Of a DNA stretch of 5,179 bases, positions 1 through 5,179 are shown piece by piece. Position 1 is the first letter of the stretch, and the number at the start of each line of letters is the position of its first letter. This DNA comes from Gallionellaceae bacterium UBA5126 (GTDB lineage: Bacteria; Pseudomonadota; Gammaproteobacteria; Burkholderiales; Gallionellaceae): assembly GCA_002414205.1 (NCBI GenBank), contig DHYQ01000016.1, positions 26,028 through 31,206 on the forward strand, read 5' to 3'. Below the pieces are notes generated by a model. The model ran no database searches, was not told the origin of the DNA, and saw only the letters and a list, made by a program, of their open reading frames with translations. A program made the position numbers and the translations under genes.

Positions 1-141
1 GGGCTGCGCGTCACCCAGGCGTGTGAACTTGGCATCACGGCCAGCTTGCAGGAATTGCAGGCGCGGCTGGTGCAATATCTGTTGAGCGGCTTGCAGCAGC
101 ATCACGCGCAATTCCACGCCGACAAAGGGGTTCAGCCGTGA
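1..141 (+). CDS. C-terminal end of an unrecognised protein (partial, cut by the left window edge)
   Basis: Frame +1 is open from the first base and ends in two in-frame stops in tandem (TGA at 139-141, TAG at 142-144), leaving 46 visible residues. The tail looks helical and is rich in Leu and Gln (for example a stretch reading LQELQARLVQYLLSGLQQ), followed by a short polar end with several histidines and the final residues KGVQP. There is no membrane segment or recognisable catalytic motif in what remains, and I do not recognise the family. It lies 64 bp upstream of the antiporter gene on the same strand. A terminator-like hairpin between them suggests it ends its own transcript. That the frame is coding is inferred from its being open to the edge, its protein-like composition and its position just before the hairpin. 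Confidence 0.6.
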   Translation, partial: GLRVTQACELGITASLQELQARLVQYLLSGLQQHHAQFHADKGVQP

Positions 142-147
142 TAGGGC

Positions 148-177
148 TTGGCAAAGCGTCCTCGTTTGCGGCATTAT
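148..177 (+). promoter_or_regulatory. Possible sigma70-type promoter for the antiporter gene
   Basis: TTGGCA at 148-153 (5 of 6 to TTGACA) and CATTAT at 172-177 (4 of 6 to TATAAT) are separated by 18 bp. Transcription would begin near 184, giving a leader of about 20 bases before the ATG at 206. The -10 match is mediocre and lies in the arm and loop of the hairpin described at 168-193, so this is a tentative call. Confidence 0.3.
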
Positions 178-193
178 CGCGCCGCCTTTTTTT
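168..193 (+). terminator. Weak rho-independent terminator candidate after the left-edge gene
   Basis: GCGGC at 168-172 can pair with GCCGC at 181-185 around an 8-base loop. One C and then seven T (187-193) follow, 26 bp after the stop of the left-edge gene. The stem is only five pairs, all G:C, so termination may be partial. The same stretch overlaps a possible promoter for the next gene. Confidence 0.4.
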
Positions 194-205
194 ATCCTTT
201 TCATC

Positions 206-2191
206 ATGAATCATGCCCTGACTTTCGTCCTGATTTTGCTGGCGACCGCCGTACTGGTGGTGGTGGCGTGTCGTTTGTTGCGTTTGCCGGTCATGCTGGG
301 CTACATCACGGTGGGGGTGTTGATTGGGCCACACGCACTGGCCTGGATTCCCGATACACCGGAAACCGGGCATCTAGCGGAAATCGGTGTGGTGTTTTTG
401 ATGTTCAGCATTGGGCTGGAATTCAGCCTGGCGCGGCTGTTGGCGATGAAGCGCACGGTGTTCGGGCTGGGCGGGGCCCAAGTGGTGATGACCTTGCTGG
501 CGGTGCTGGGCTGCGTGCTGGCCTTTGGATTGAACTGGCGCGCTGGGGTGGCGCTGGGCGGCGTGCTGGCGATGTCATCGACCGCCATCGTCAGCAAGAT
601 GTTGGTGGAGCGGGCGGAGTTGAATGCCCCTTACGGTCAACAGATGATGGGTGTTCTGCTGTTTCAGGATTTGGCGGTGGTGCCGCTGCTCATCATCATC
701 CCGGCGCTGGCAGAAAAAAGCGGCGATTTAACCTTGACCCTGTTGCTGGCCATGCTGAAAGCGGCGGCGGTATTGCTGTTGCTACTGGTGTTCGGACAAA
801 AGCTGATGCGACGCTGGTTTCACGTGGTGGCGGGGCAAAAATCCTCCGAATTGTTCATGCTGAATGTGCTGCTAATGACGCTGGGGCTGGCCTATTTGAC
901 CGACTTGGCCGGGTTGTCCATGGCGTTGGGGGCGTTTGTGGCCGGGATGTTGATCTCGGAAACCGAGTACCGCTATCAGGTGGAAGAGGACATCAAACCC
1001 TTCCGCGACGTGTTGTTGGGGCTGTTTTTCGTCACCATCGGCATGAAGCTGAATTTGTTCAGTGTGGCGCAAAATTTTGGCTGGATCATGCTGTTGTTGT
1101 TGGGCATGGTGCTGCTGAAAACGCTGGTGCTGGCCGGGCTGGCGCGCTGGTTGGAGGGCGATTGGGGCGTGGCGCTGCGCAGCGGGATTGGTCTGGCGCA
1201 GGCGGGGGAATTTGGTTTTGTGCTGCTGACCTTGAGCGAGCAGCGCAACCTGCTGCCGGGGCCGGTGTTGCAAATCGTGCTGGCGGCGATGTTGCTGTCC
1301 ATGCTGGCCGCGCCGTTCCTGATTCAGTATGGCGAAGCGATTGCGCGGCGTTTTTCGGCGGCGGAGTGGACCAATCGTGCCATGCAATTGCACCAGATTG
1401 CGATTCAGTGCATGGCGAATAGTGAGCACATCGTGATTTGCGGTTATGGGCGTAGCGGCCAGACGCTGGCGAATTTTCTGGAACAGGAGGGCATGCACTT
1501 CGTGGCGCTGGATCTGGATTCGGCCAATGTGCGTGAGGCCTTGGCCGCGCGCAAGAATGTGGTGTATGGCGATGCCGCCAAGCGTGAAGTGCTGATGGCT
1601 GCCGGGTTGATGCGCGCCAAGGCTTTGGTGATTACCTATATCGACCACCATTCCGCGCTGGCAATTTTGCGTCACACCCAAGCCCTGCGCCCGGATTTGC
1701 CGGTGATCGTGCGTACCAATGACGATACCCATGTGGAAACGCTGAAGCAGGCGGGGGCGGCGGAAGTCGTCGCGGAAATCATCGAGGGTAGTGTGATGCT
1801 GGCCTCGCAGGTGCTGCTGCTGTCTGGCCAGTCGCTGAACCGCGTGGTGCGGCGTATTCAGGAAGCGCGTGCCCGGCGCTATGCGGCCTTCAGTGGCTAT
1901 CTGAAAACCGTGGGGCGCTTTAGTGACACCATGGACGTGGCGCAGCCGCGTTTAAGCAGCGTGTTGCTGCGCGCCGATTCGGCAGCCGTCGGCAAACGCC
2001 TGCGCGAGTTGCACTTGCATACCTATGGGGTTGAGGTGAACACCATCCGTCGCCATAGCCTGCGCAACGCGCGTCTGGACATGGAAACGCCGCTGGAAGC
2101 AGGCGACATTCTGGTGCTGATCGGGCCGCCTGAAGCCTTGCGCAAGGCAGAGCGCAGCTTGCACGCCGGGGCGGTTAAAGCGGCGTCGTGA
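206..2191 (+). CDS. KefB-type CPA2 monovalent cation:proton antiporter with TrkA-N and TrkA-C domains
   Basis: Inner-membrane protein of 661 residues, expected to exchange K+ or Na+ for protons. Residues about 5-375 form a Na+/H+-exchanger domain of roughly 12-13 hydrophobic segments. It carries CPA2 hallmarks: FSIGLEFSLARL (67-78), GVLLFQDLAVVPLL (149-162, with the likely ion-coupling Asp155), GAFVAGMLISETEYR (242-256) and GLFFVTIGM (272-280). Residues about 407-540 are a TrkA-N/RCK Rossmann domain with GYGRSG (413-418, the GxGxxG loop), an acidic strand end at Asp436 and the YGD motif at 454-456. Residues about 582-655 resemble TrkA-C (RCK_C). E. coli KefB, KefC and YbaL are shorter and lack that last domain, so glutathione gating should not be assumed. 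The ATG at 206 is the first ATG, GTG or TTG in this frame and no clear Shine-Dalgarno precedes it. The 3' end overlaps the convergent tusA-like gene by 17 bp. The family is certain; the transported ion is not. Confidence 0.93.
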   Translation: MNHALTFVLILLATAVLVVVACRLLRLPVMLGYITVGVLIGPHALAWIPDTPETGHLAEIGVVFLMFSIGLEFSLARLLAMKRTVFGLGGAQVVMTLLAVLGCVLAFGLNWRAGVALGGVLAMSSTAIVSKMLVERAELNAPYGQQMMGVLLFQDLAVVPLLIIIPALAEKSGDLTLTLLLAMLKAAAVLLLLLVFGQKLMRRWFHVVAGQKSSELFMLNVLLMTLGLAYLTDLAGLSMALGAFVAGMLISETEYRYQVEEDIKPFRDVLLGLFFVTIGMKLNLFSVAQNFGWIMLLLLGMVLLKTLVLAGLARWLEGDWGVALRSGIGLAQAGEFGFVLLTLSEQRNLLPGPVLQIVLAAMLLSMLAAPFLIQYGEAIARRFSAAEWTNRAMQLHQIAIQCMANSEHIVICGYGRSGQTLANFLEQEGMHFVALDLDSANVREALAARKNVVYGDAAKREVLMAAGLMRAKALVITYIDHHSALAILRHTQALRPDLPVIVRTNDDTHVETLKQAGAAEVVAEIIEGSVMLASQVLLLSGQSLNRVVRRIQEARARRYAAFSGYLKTVGRFSDTMDVAQPRLSSVLLRADSAAVGKRLRELHLHTYGVEVNTIRRHSLRNARLDMETPLEAGDILVLIGPPEALRKAERSLHAGAVKAAS

Positions 2192-2414
2192 CGCGGCGGA
2201 TCAAAAAGGTATGTTCGTCCGTGCTGCTCTGCGACGACAATAATTCATTGCGGGTCTGGCGGCAGAACACCGCAAAATCCTTGGGCGATTCCGGGTCGGT
2301 GGCAACCACTTTAAGGATTTGACCATCCACCATGCCGGACAAGGCTTTCTTGGCACGCAGGATGGGCAACGGACAGGCCAGTCCGCGCACATCCAGTTCC
2401 ACATCAAATGCCAT
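2175..2414 (-). CDS. tusA: TusA/SirA-family sulfur carrier protein
   Basis: Small cytoplasmic protein of 79 residues, the usual length for TusA (E. coli TusA is 81). The signature RGLACPLPILRAKKAL (10-25) contains the CPxP motif, with Cys14 as the residue expected to carry a persulfide. The second half (ATDPESPKDF, then FCRQTRNELL) matches the family pattern, including a second cysteine at 51. TusA proteins accept sulfane sulfur from a rhodanese or cysteine desulfurase and pass it on, for tRNA thiolation, molybdenum-cofactor synthesis or, in sulfur oxidisers, dissimilatory sulfur transfer. I chose the ATG at 2414 because the conserved domain begins right after it and it overlaps the stop of the rhodanese gene (TAATG); the open frame extends further upstream but is only a shadow there. 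The 3' end overlaps the antiporter gene by 17 bp. Which sulfur pathway it serves cannot be read here, and the symbol is by family. Confidence 0.88.
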   Translation of the reverse strand: MAFDVELDVRGLACPLPILRAKKALSGMVDGQILKVVATDPESPKDFAVFCRQTRNELLSSQSSTDEHTFLIRRVTTPL

Positions 2415-2731
2415 TACAGACCAATCGGCAGACCGGCTTGCGCCCAGCCCATGATGCCGCCACTCAGGTTGTACACCTCCTTCAAGCCGCTGGCGGCGGC
2501 AAAGGCGGCGGCTTGGGCAGAGCGTCCACCCATCTGGCAGTAAAAAACAGTGGGGATATTTTTGTCCAGTTCGTTCATGCGCAAGGGGATCATGTGCAGC
2601 GGCAGCTTGTCGGCTTGCGGGATTTTGCCGCGCGCTATTTCGGCATCGGTGCGCACGTCCAGCAGGCGGACGTTGCCTTGTTGCAGCATTTTGTTCAGCT
2701 CGGTGGCGGAAATGTTTTGGTAAGTGCTCAT
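2414..2731 (-). CDS. Single-domain rhodanese-like sulfurtransferase
   Basis: Cytoplasmic single-domain rhodanese of 105 residues with no signal peptide. The N-terminal half has the LLDVRTDAEIARGKIPQA block (23-40). The active-site loop is CQMGGRS (65-71), with Cys65 as the persulfide-forming nucleophile. The C-terminal NLSGGIMGWAQAGLP (88-102) is the classic family ending. Such enzymes move sulfane sulfur from thiosulfate, glutathione persulfide or protein persulfides to an acceptor. Here the likely acceptor is the TusA-like protein encoded next, because the TAA stop and the next ATG share a base (TAATG), implying translational coupling and balanced synthesis. The open frame continues upstream to 2887, but those extra 52 residues (including FFCEFSLSC) do not look like rhodanese, so I place the start at 2731, which gives the family's normal length. 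The preceding GCGAG is a weak ribosome site. The sulfur donor is not determinable. Confidence 0.9.
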   Translation of the reverse strand: MSTYQNISATELNKMLQQGNVRLLDVRTDAEIARGKIPQADKLPLHMIPLRMNELDKNIPTVFYCQMGGRSAQAAAFAAASGLKEVYNLSGGIMGWAQAGLPIGL

Positions 2732-2821
2732 TTGCTCGCAAGAGGGAGTCGATAGGAAGGGGGCGAATTCTGCGCAATTTACTGGGGATTGTCCACTTTC
2801 CGGCGCTTTTTCAAGCAAATT

Positions 2822-2849
2822 TTTATGACAACTCAATGAAAATTCACAA
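2822..2849 (-). promoter_or_regulatory. Weak candidate promoter for the rhodanese-tusA pair
   Basis: Read on the minus strand, TTGTGA (complement of 2844-2849) and CATAAA (complement of 2822-2827) are 16 bp apart, each matching 4 of 6 consensus bases. They lie in the most A/T-rich part of the divergent intergenic region. Transcription would start about 80-85 bases before the rhodanese ATG. A second poor option, TTGAAA with GACAAT at 15 bp spacing, lies closer to the gene. A leftward promoter is expected somewhere here because the neighbouring operon is divergent; the exact site is a guess. Confidence 0.25.
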
Positions 2850-2879
2850 AAAAATCCAGTGTTGGTCATGAGGGCGCAT

Positions 2880-2909
2880 TTGAGCAATCCGGTCAGTCTG
2901 GTTTAGAAT
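2880..2909 (+). promoter_or_regulatory. Sigma70-type promoter of the mla operon
   Basis: TTGAGC at 2880-2885 (4 of 6) and TAGAAT at 2904-2909 (5 of 6) are separated by 18 bp. The predicted start near 2916 leaves a leader of about 26 bases containing the mlaF ribosome site. It is the best-matching promoter in the window and sits where the first gene of a four-gene operon needs one. Confidence 0.6.
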
Positions 2910-2929
2910 GCGCGCTCTTTCAGTTTCTC

Positions 2930-2935
2930 AGGTGA
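2930..2935 (+). promoter_or_regulatory. Ribosome binding site that fixes the TTG start of mlaF
   Basis: AGGTGA at 2930-2935 ends 6 bases before the TTG at 2942. There is no in-frame ATG before codon 27, which already lies past the first strand of the ABC domain, so the well-spaced Shine-Dalgarno decides for the TTG. Confidence 0.65.
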
Positions 2936-2941
2936 TTTCCC

Positions 2942-3745
2942 TTGTCTTCTTCTGCCTTGGTCGAAATTCGAGACCTTAATTTTTCCTACGACCAGCGTCC
3001 TGTCCTGCAAGGTATCAACATGACTTTCCCGCGTGGCAAATTGATTGCCATCATGGGGCTGTCGGGTTGTGGCAAGACCACGCTGCTGCGGCACATTGGT
3101 GGCGCGCTGAAGCCGGATCGTGGCTATGTCAAAATGGACGGGCAGGTTATCCACGAGCTGGATCAGGACGGGTTGTATGCCATGCGCCGCAAGATGGGCT
3201 TGCTGTTCCAGTTTGGCGCGCTGTTTACCGATATGTCGGTGTTCGACAACGTGGCTTTCCAGATGCGCGAGCACACCGATTTGCCGGAAGACATGATCCG
3301 CGATTTGGTGTTGATGAAGCTGCATGCCGTGGGCCTGCGTGGTACGCACAATCTGATGCCGTCCGAGCTGTCCGGCGGTATGGCGCGGCGCGTGGCGCTG
3401 GCACGCACCATTGCGCTGGATCCCATGCTGATTATGTACGACGAGCCGTTTGCCGGGCTGGATCCGATTTCGCTGACCGTGGTGGGCGATTTGATTCGCC
3501 GCCTGAATAATGCGCTGGGGGCAACCTCGGTGGTGGTGACGCACGATGTGCAGGAGTCGCTGAAAATCGTTGATTACGTGTATTTCATGGCCAACGGCGT
3601 GATTCGCGCGGAAGGGACGCCAGACGAGATTCGTGATTCGCAGGAAGATTTTGTGCGCCAGTTTGTGCATGGCGAAATGGACGGCCCGGTGCCGTTCCAC
3701 TATCCCGGCGGCAATTACCGCCAGGATTTGAACTTGAAAGGATAA
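2942..3745 (+). CDS. mlaF: MlaF, ATPase of the Mla phospholipid ABC transporter
   Basis: Cytoplasmic ATPase of 267 residues that powers lipid movement by the MlaFEDB complex, which keeps the outer membrane asymmetric. All ABC motifs are intact: Walker A GLSGCGKTT (39-47, Lys45), Q-loop Gln90, signature LSGGM (143-147), Walker B LIMYDEP (163-169, catalytic Glu168), D-loop AGLD (171-174) and switch His201. The C-terminal tail DGPVPFHYPGGNYRQDL (247-263) closely resembles the E. coli MlaF tail, which is known to reach across the ATPase dimer; this separates MlaF from generic ABC ATPases. Translation starts at TTG 2942, supported by AGGTGA six bases upstream. It is the first gene of the operon behind the promoter at 2880-2909, and mlaE begins 4 bases after its stop. 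The partner MlaB, which binds and stabilises MlaF in E. coli, is not in this window. Confidence 0.96.
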   Translation: MSSSALVEIRDLNFSYDQRPVLQGINMTFPRGKLIAIMGLSGCGKTTLLRHIGGALKPDRGYVKMDGQVIHELDQDGLYAMRRKMGLLFQFGALFTDMSVFDNVAFQMREHTDLPEDMIRDLVLMKLHAVGLRGTHNLMPSELSGGMARRVALARTIALDPMLIMYDEPFAGLDPISLTVVGDLIRRLNNALGATSVVVTHDVQESLKIVDYVYFMANGVIRAEGTPDEIRDSQEDFVRQFVHGEMDGPVPFHYPGGNYRQDLNLKG

Positions 3746-3749
3746 GCAG

Positions 3750-4538
3750 ATGCCGGTCGCAAGAGCCTTACGCGGGATTGGGCACCGCACCATTGATGCT
3801 GTCTGGCGCATTGGCTTGGCCACGCGCTTTTTTGTCGCCACCTTGCTGGCGTCGGGCAGCAGCGTGCGCCGCTTTCGCCTCATCACCAAGGAATTGTTTT
3901 CCACCGGGGTGATGTCGCTGATTATCATCGTGGTGGCCGGCTTGTTCGTCGGCATGGTGCTGGGGCTGCAAGGTTACGAAACCCTGAAACGCTATGGTTC
4001 CGAATCGGCGCTGGGTGTGATGGTGGCGCTGGGGCTGGTGCGCGAGCTGGGGCCGGTGGTAGCCGCGCTGCTGTTCGCCAGTCGCGCAGGCTCGGCCATG
4101 ACTGCTGAAATTGGCCTGATGAAAGCCACCGAGCAAATCTCCGCCATGGAAATGATGGCGGTGGATCCGATTGCCCGCATCGTCGCGCCGCGCTTTTGGG
4201 CTGGGGTGATTTCCATGCCGCTGTTGGCAGCGCTGTTCAGCGCCATGGGGATATTTGGCGGCTATTTTGTTGGTGTGATCCAGATTGGGGTGGATGAAGG
4301 CTCGTTCTGGTCGCAGATGCAGGCGGCGGTGGATTTCAAGGGCGACATCCTGAACGGTGTTATCAAGAGTTTTGTGTTTGGCACGGTCGTCACCGTGATT
4401 GCCCTGTTTGAGGGATATGACGCGCCGCCCACGGCAGAAGGGGTGTCGGGCGCCACCACGCGCACCGTCGTCACCTCGTCGCTGGCGATTTTGATGCTGG
4501 ATTTTATTTTGACCGCAATGATGTTTGGAGGAAGTTGA
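3750..4538 (+). CDS. mlaE: MlaE, permease of the Mla phospholipid ABC transporter
   Basis: Inner-membrane permease of 262 residues (E. coli MlaE has 260). A basic N-terminal segment (1-48), expected to form interfacial helices, precedes hydrophobic spans at about 51-75, 88-112, 150-178, 203-221 and 240-259. The family core is clear: VRELGPVVAALLFASRAGSAMTAE falls at 97-120, followed by IGLMKATEQISAMEMM (121-136) and DPIARIVAPRFWA (139-151). The C-terminal half has the conserved FEGYDAPPTAEGVSGATT block (220-237). The permease dimer forms the membrane pathway linking the MlaD ring to MlaF. The start at ATG 3750 is supported by AAGGA (3738-3742) seven bases upstream, inside the end of mlaF. The stop is 3 bases from mlaD, so the genes are co-transcribed and probably translationally linked. 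Confidence 0.96.
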   Translation: MPVARALRGIGHRTIDAVWRIGLATRFFVATLLASGSSVRRFRLITKELFSTGVMSLIIIVVAGLFVGMVLGLQGYETLKRYGSESALGVMVALGLVRELGPVVAALLFASRAGSAMTAEIGLMKATEQISAMEMMAVDPIARIVAPRFWAGVISMPLLAALFSAMGIFGGYFVGVIQIGVDEGSFWSQMQAAVDFKGDILNGVIKSFVFGTVVTVIALFEGYDAPPTAEGVSGATTRTVVTSSLAILMLDFILTAMMFGGS

Positions 4539-4541
4539 GAC

Positions 4542-5009
4542 ATGGAACGTAGCACGATGGATTTATGGGTAGGCATCTTTGTGGTGGCGGGTATCGCCGC
4601 GTTGGTCATGCTGGCCATGAAGGTGGGCAATCTCAGCACCTACAATGTGTCCGAGAGTTATCAGGTGACGGCGTATTTTGACAACATCGGCGGCTTGAAA
4701 CCCAAGGCGTCAATCAAAAGCTCTGGCGTGCTGGTGGGGCGGGTAACGGAAATTACCCTGGACACCCAGCGTTACAAGGCTCGTGTCACGATGAGTATCG
4801 ACAAGCGTTATGCGTTCCCCAAGGACACGATTGCCAGTATCAATACCGCCGGTTTGCTGGGTGAGCAGTATGTGGGCTTGAATCCCGGTGGCGATACGGA
4901 CAATCTGGCTGCCGGCGGTGAAATCAAGAAAACCCAGTCCGCGATGGTGCTGGAAGATTTGATCGGCAAATTCATTTACAACAAAGCGGAAGAGCAACCC
5001 GCCAAGTAA
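4542..5009 (+). CDS. mlaD: MlaD, MCE-domain periplasmic ring subunit of the Mla transporter
   Basis: Inner-membrane-anchored, periplasm-facing protein of 155 residues. A single N-terminal membrane helix (about 8-27) is followed by one MCE domain (about 38-115). The MCE marks are YFDNIGGLKPKASIKSSGVLVG (45-66 region) and AGLLGEQYVGLNPGG (103-117). The helix SAMVLEDLIGKFIY (133-146) corresponds to the C-terminal helix that lines the pore of the MlaD hexamer in E. coli. The protein is shorter than E. coli MlaD (183), mostly through a short C-terminal tail ending EEQPAK. MlaD receives or delivers phospholipid from or to MlaC and feeds it through the MlaE dimer. GGAGGAA at 4527-4533, eight bases before the ATG and inside the last codons of mlaE, is the strongest ribosome site in the operon. 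mlaC follows after 21 bp. Confidence 0.95.
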   Translation: MERSTMDLWVGIFVVAGIAALVMLAMKVGNLSTYNVSESYQVTAYFDNIGGLKPKASIKSSGVLVGRVTEITLDTQRYKARVTMSIDKRYAFPKDTIASINTAGLLGEQYVGLNPGGDTDNLAAGGEIKKTQSAMVLEDLIGKFIYNKAEEQPAK

Positions 5010-5030
5010 TTCATACTTCAGGAGAAAAAC

Positions 5031-5179
5031 ATGCAACGTTTGTTAGGTTTGGTGGTGGGTTTGGTGTGCTGGGTAGCTGCGGCCAGTGCGGACATGTTGG
5101 CCCCGGATGCGCTGATCAAAAGCGTCAGCGATGACGTGATTGCCGTGCTGAAGCAGGACAAGGACATTAAGGCCGGTGA
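5031..5179 (+). CDS. mlaC: MlaC, periplasmic phospholipid-binding shuttle (partial, cut by the right window edge)
   Basis: The first 49 codons are visible, plus two bases of the next. The start at ATG 5031 has AGGAG (5020-5024) six bases upstream. Residues 1-20 form a Sec signal peptide: a short positive start (MQR), a hydrophobic core LLGLVVGLVCWV, and an AxA site at 18-20, with mature protein expected from Asp21. The mature start (APDALIKSVSDDVIAVLKQD, residues 24-43) matches the N-terminal helix of MlaC. There is no lipobox after the hydrophobic core, which argues against the lipoprotein MlaA. Its place after mlaD is the usual one. MlaC carries phospholipid across the periplasm between the outer-membrane MlaA complex and the MlaD ring. 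The TGA ending the window is out of frame (the last codons read GCC GGT GA-), so the gene continues beyond the edge. Confidence 0.9.
   Translation, partial: MQRLLGLVVGLVCWVAAASADMLAPDALIKSVSDDVIAVLKQDKDIKAG

Noticed and set aside
148..1422. Long plus-strand open frame of 424 codons overlapping the antiporter
   Set aside because: It lies in another frame over a clear antiporter gene; its product is a Gly/Ala/Arg-rich jumble with no domain, as expected of a shadow of GC-rich codons.
872..1732. Minus-strand open frame of 286 codons inside the antiporter
   Set aside because: His/Gln/Arg-rich translation typical of antisense shadow; no motif, and the plus strand is unambiguously coding here.
2415..2777. 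Upstream extension of the TusA-like frame to 200 residues
   Set aside because: The extension is an out-of-frame reading of the rhodanese gene; the conserved TusA domain begins directly after the ATG at 2414.
2732..2887. Upstream extension of the rhodanese to starts at 2887 or 2869
   Set aside because: The extra 52 residues do not resemble rhodanese or a proper signal peptide; the ATG at 2731 gives the normal length.
2903..3955. Minus-strand open frame of 350 codons opposite mlaF and the start of mlaE
   Set aside because: Low-complexity His/Gln/Arg translation with no recognisable domain; mlaF and mlaE on the plus strand have every expected motif.
5177..5179. TGA at the very end of the window as the stop of the last gene
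   Set aside because: It is out of frame with the mlaC start at 5031, and MlaC proteins are about 200 residues, so the gene runs on past the edge.
1..5179. CRISPR array, tRNA or rRNA gene, insertion sequence or attachment site
   Set aside because: No regularly spaced repeats, tRNA-like cloverleaf, transposase frame or terminal inverted repeats were seen; nearly all the window is accounted for by ordinary genes.

Overview
The window looks like ordinary chromosome from a Gram-negative (diderm) proteobacterium, most likely a betaproteobacterium. The evidence is an Mla outer-membrane lipid-transport operon with betaproteobacterial-looking protein tails, moderately GC-rich coding sequence, and a close-to-consensus sigma70-type promoter. 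A sulfur-metabolising or iron-oxidising relative of the Nitrosomonadales/Gallionellales would fit the rhodanese-TusA pair, but that is inference and no taxon can be fixed from the sequence alone.

Layout, left to right. Bases 1-141 are the 3' end of an unrecognised plus-strand gene. A weak terminator-like hairpin with a T-run follows, and a possible promoter overlaps it. Bases 206-2191 (+) encode a 661-residue KefB-type CPA2 cation:proton antiporter with an N-terminal membrane domain, a TrkA-N (RCK) nucleotide-binding domain and a TrkA-C domain. Two minus-strand genes converge on it: a single-domain rhodanese (2414-2731) and a TusA-family sulfur carrier (2175-2414). These two are translationally coupled through TAATG, and the TusA gene overlaps the antiporter tail by 17 bp. 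A 210-bp divergent intergenic region (2732-2941) carries a good promoter for the rightward operon and perhaps a weak leftward one. From 2942 to the right edge runs a tightly packed operon, mlaF-mlaE-mlaD-mlaC, with mlaC cut by the window end.

How the genes work together. MlaF (ATPase) and MlaE (permease) form the inner-membrane ABC engine. MlaD is the MCE-domain ring anchored to it, and MlaC is the periplasmic lipid shuttle to the outer membrane. mlaB and the outer-membrane lipoprotein gene mlaA are not in view; mlaB at least would be expected further right. The rhodanese and TusA form a plausible two-step persulfide relay. The antiporter is an independent ion-homeostasis gene.

Nothing here amounts to a clearly new system. 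The points worth a second look are gene-arrangement details: the TTG start of mlaF, the 17-bp convergent overlap, the TAATG coupling, the TrkA-C domain on a KefB-like antiporter, and the unidentified left-edge gene.
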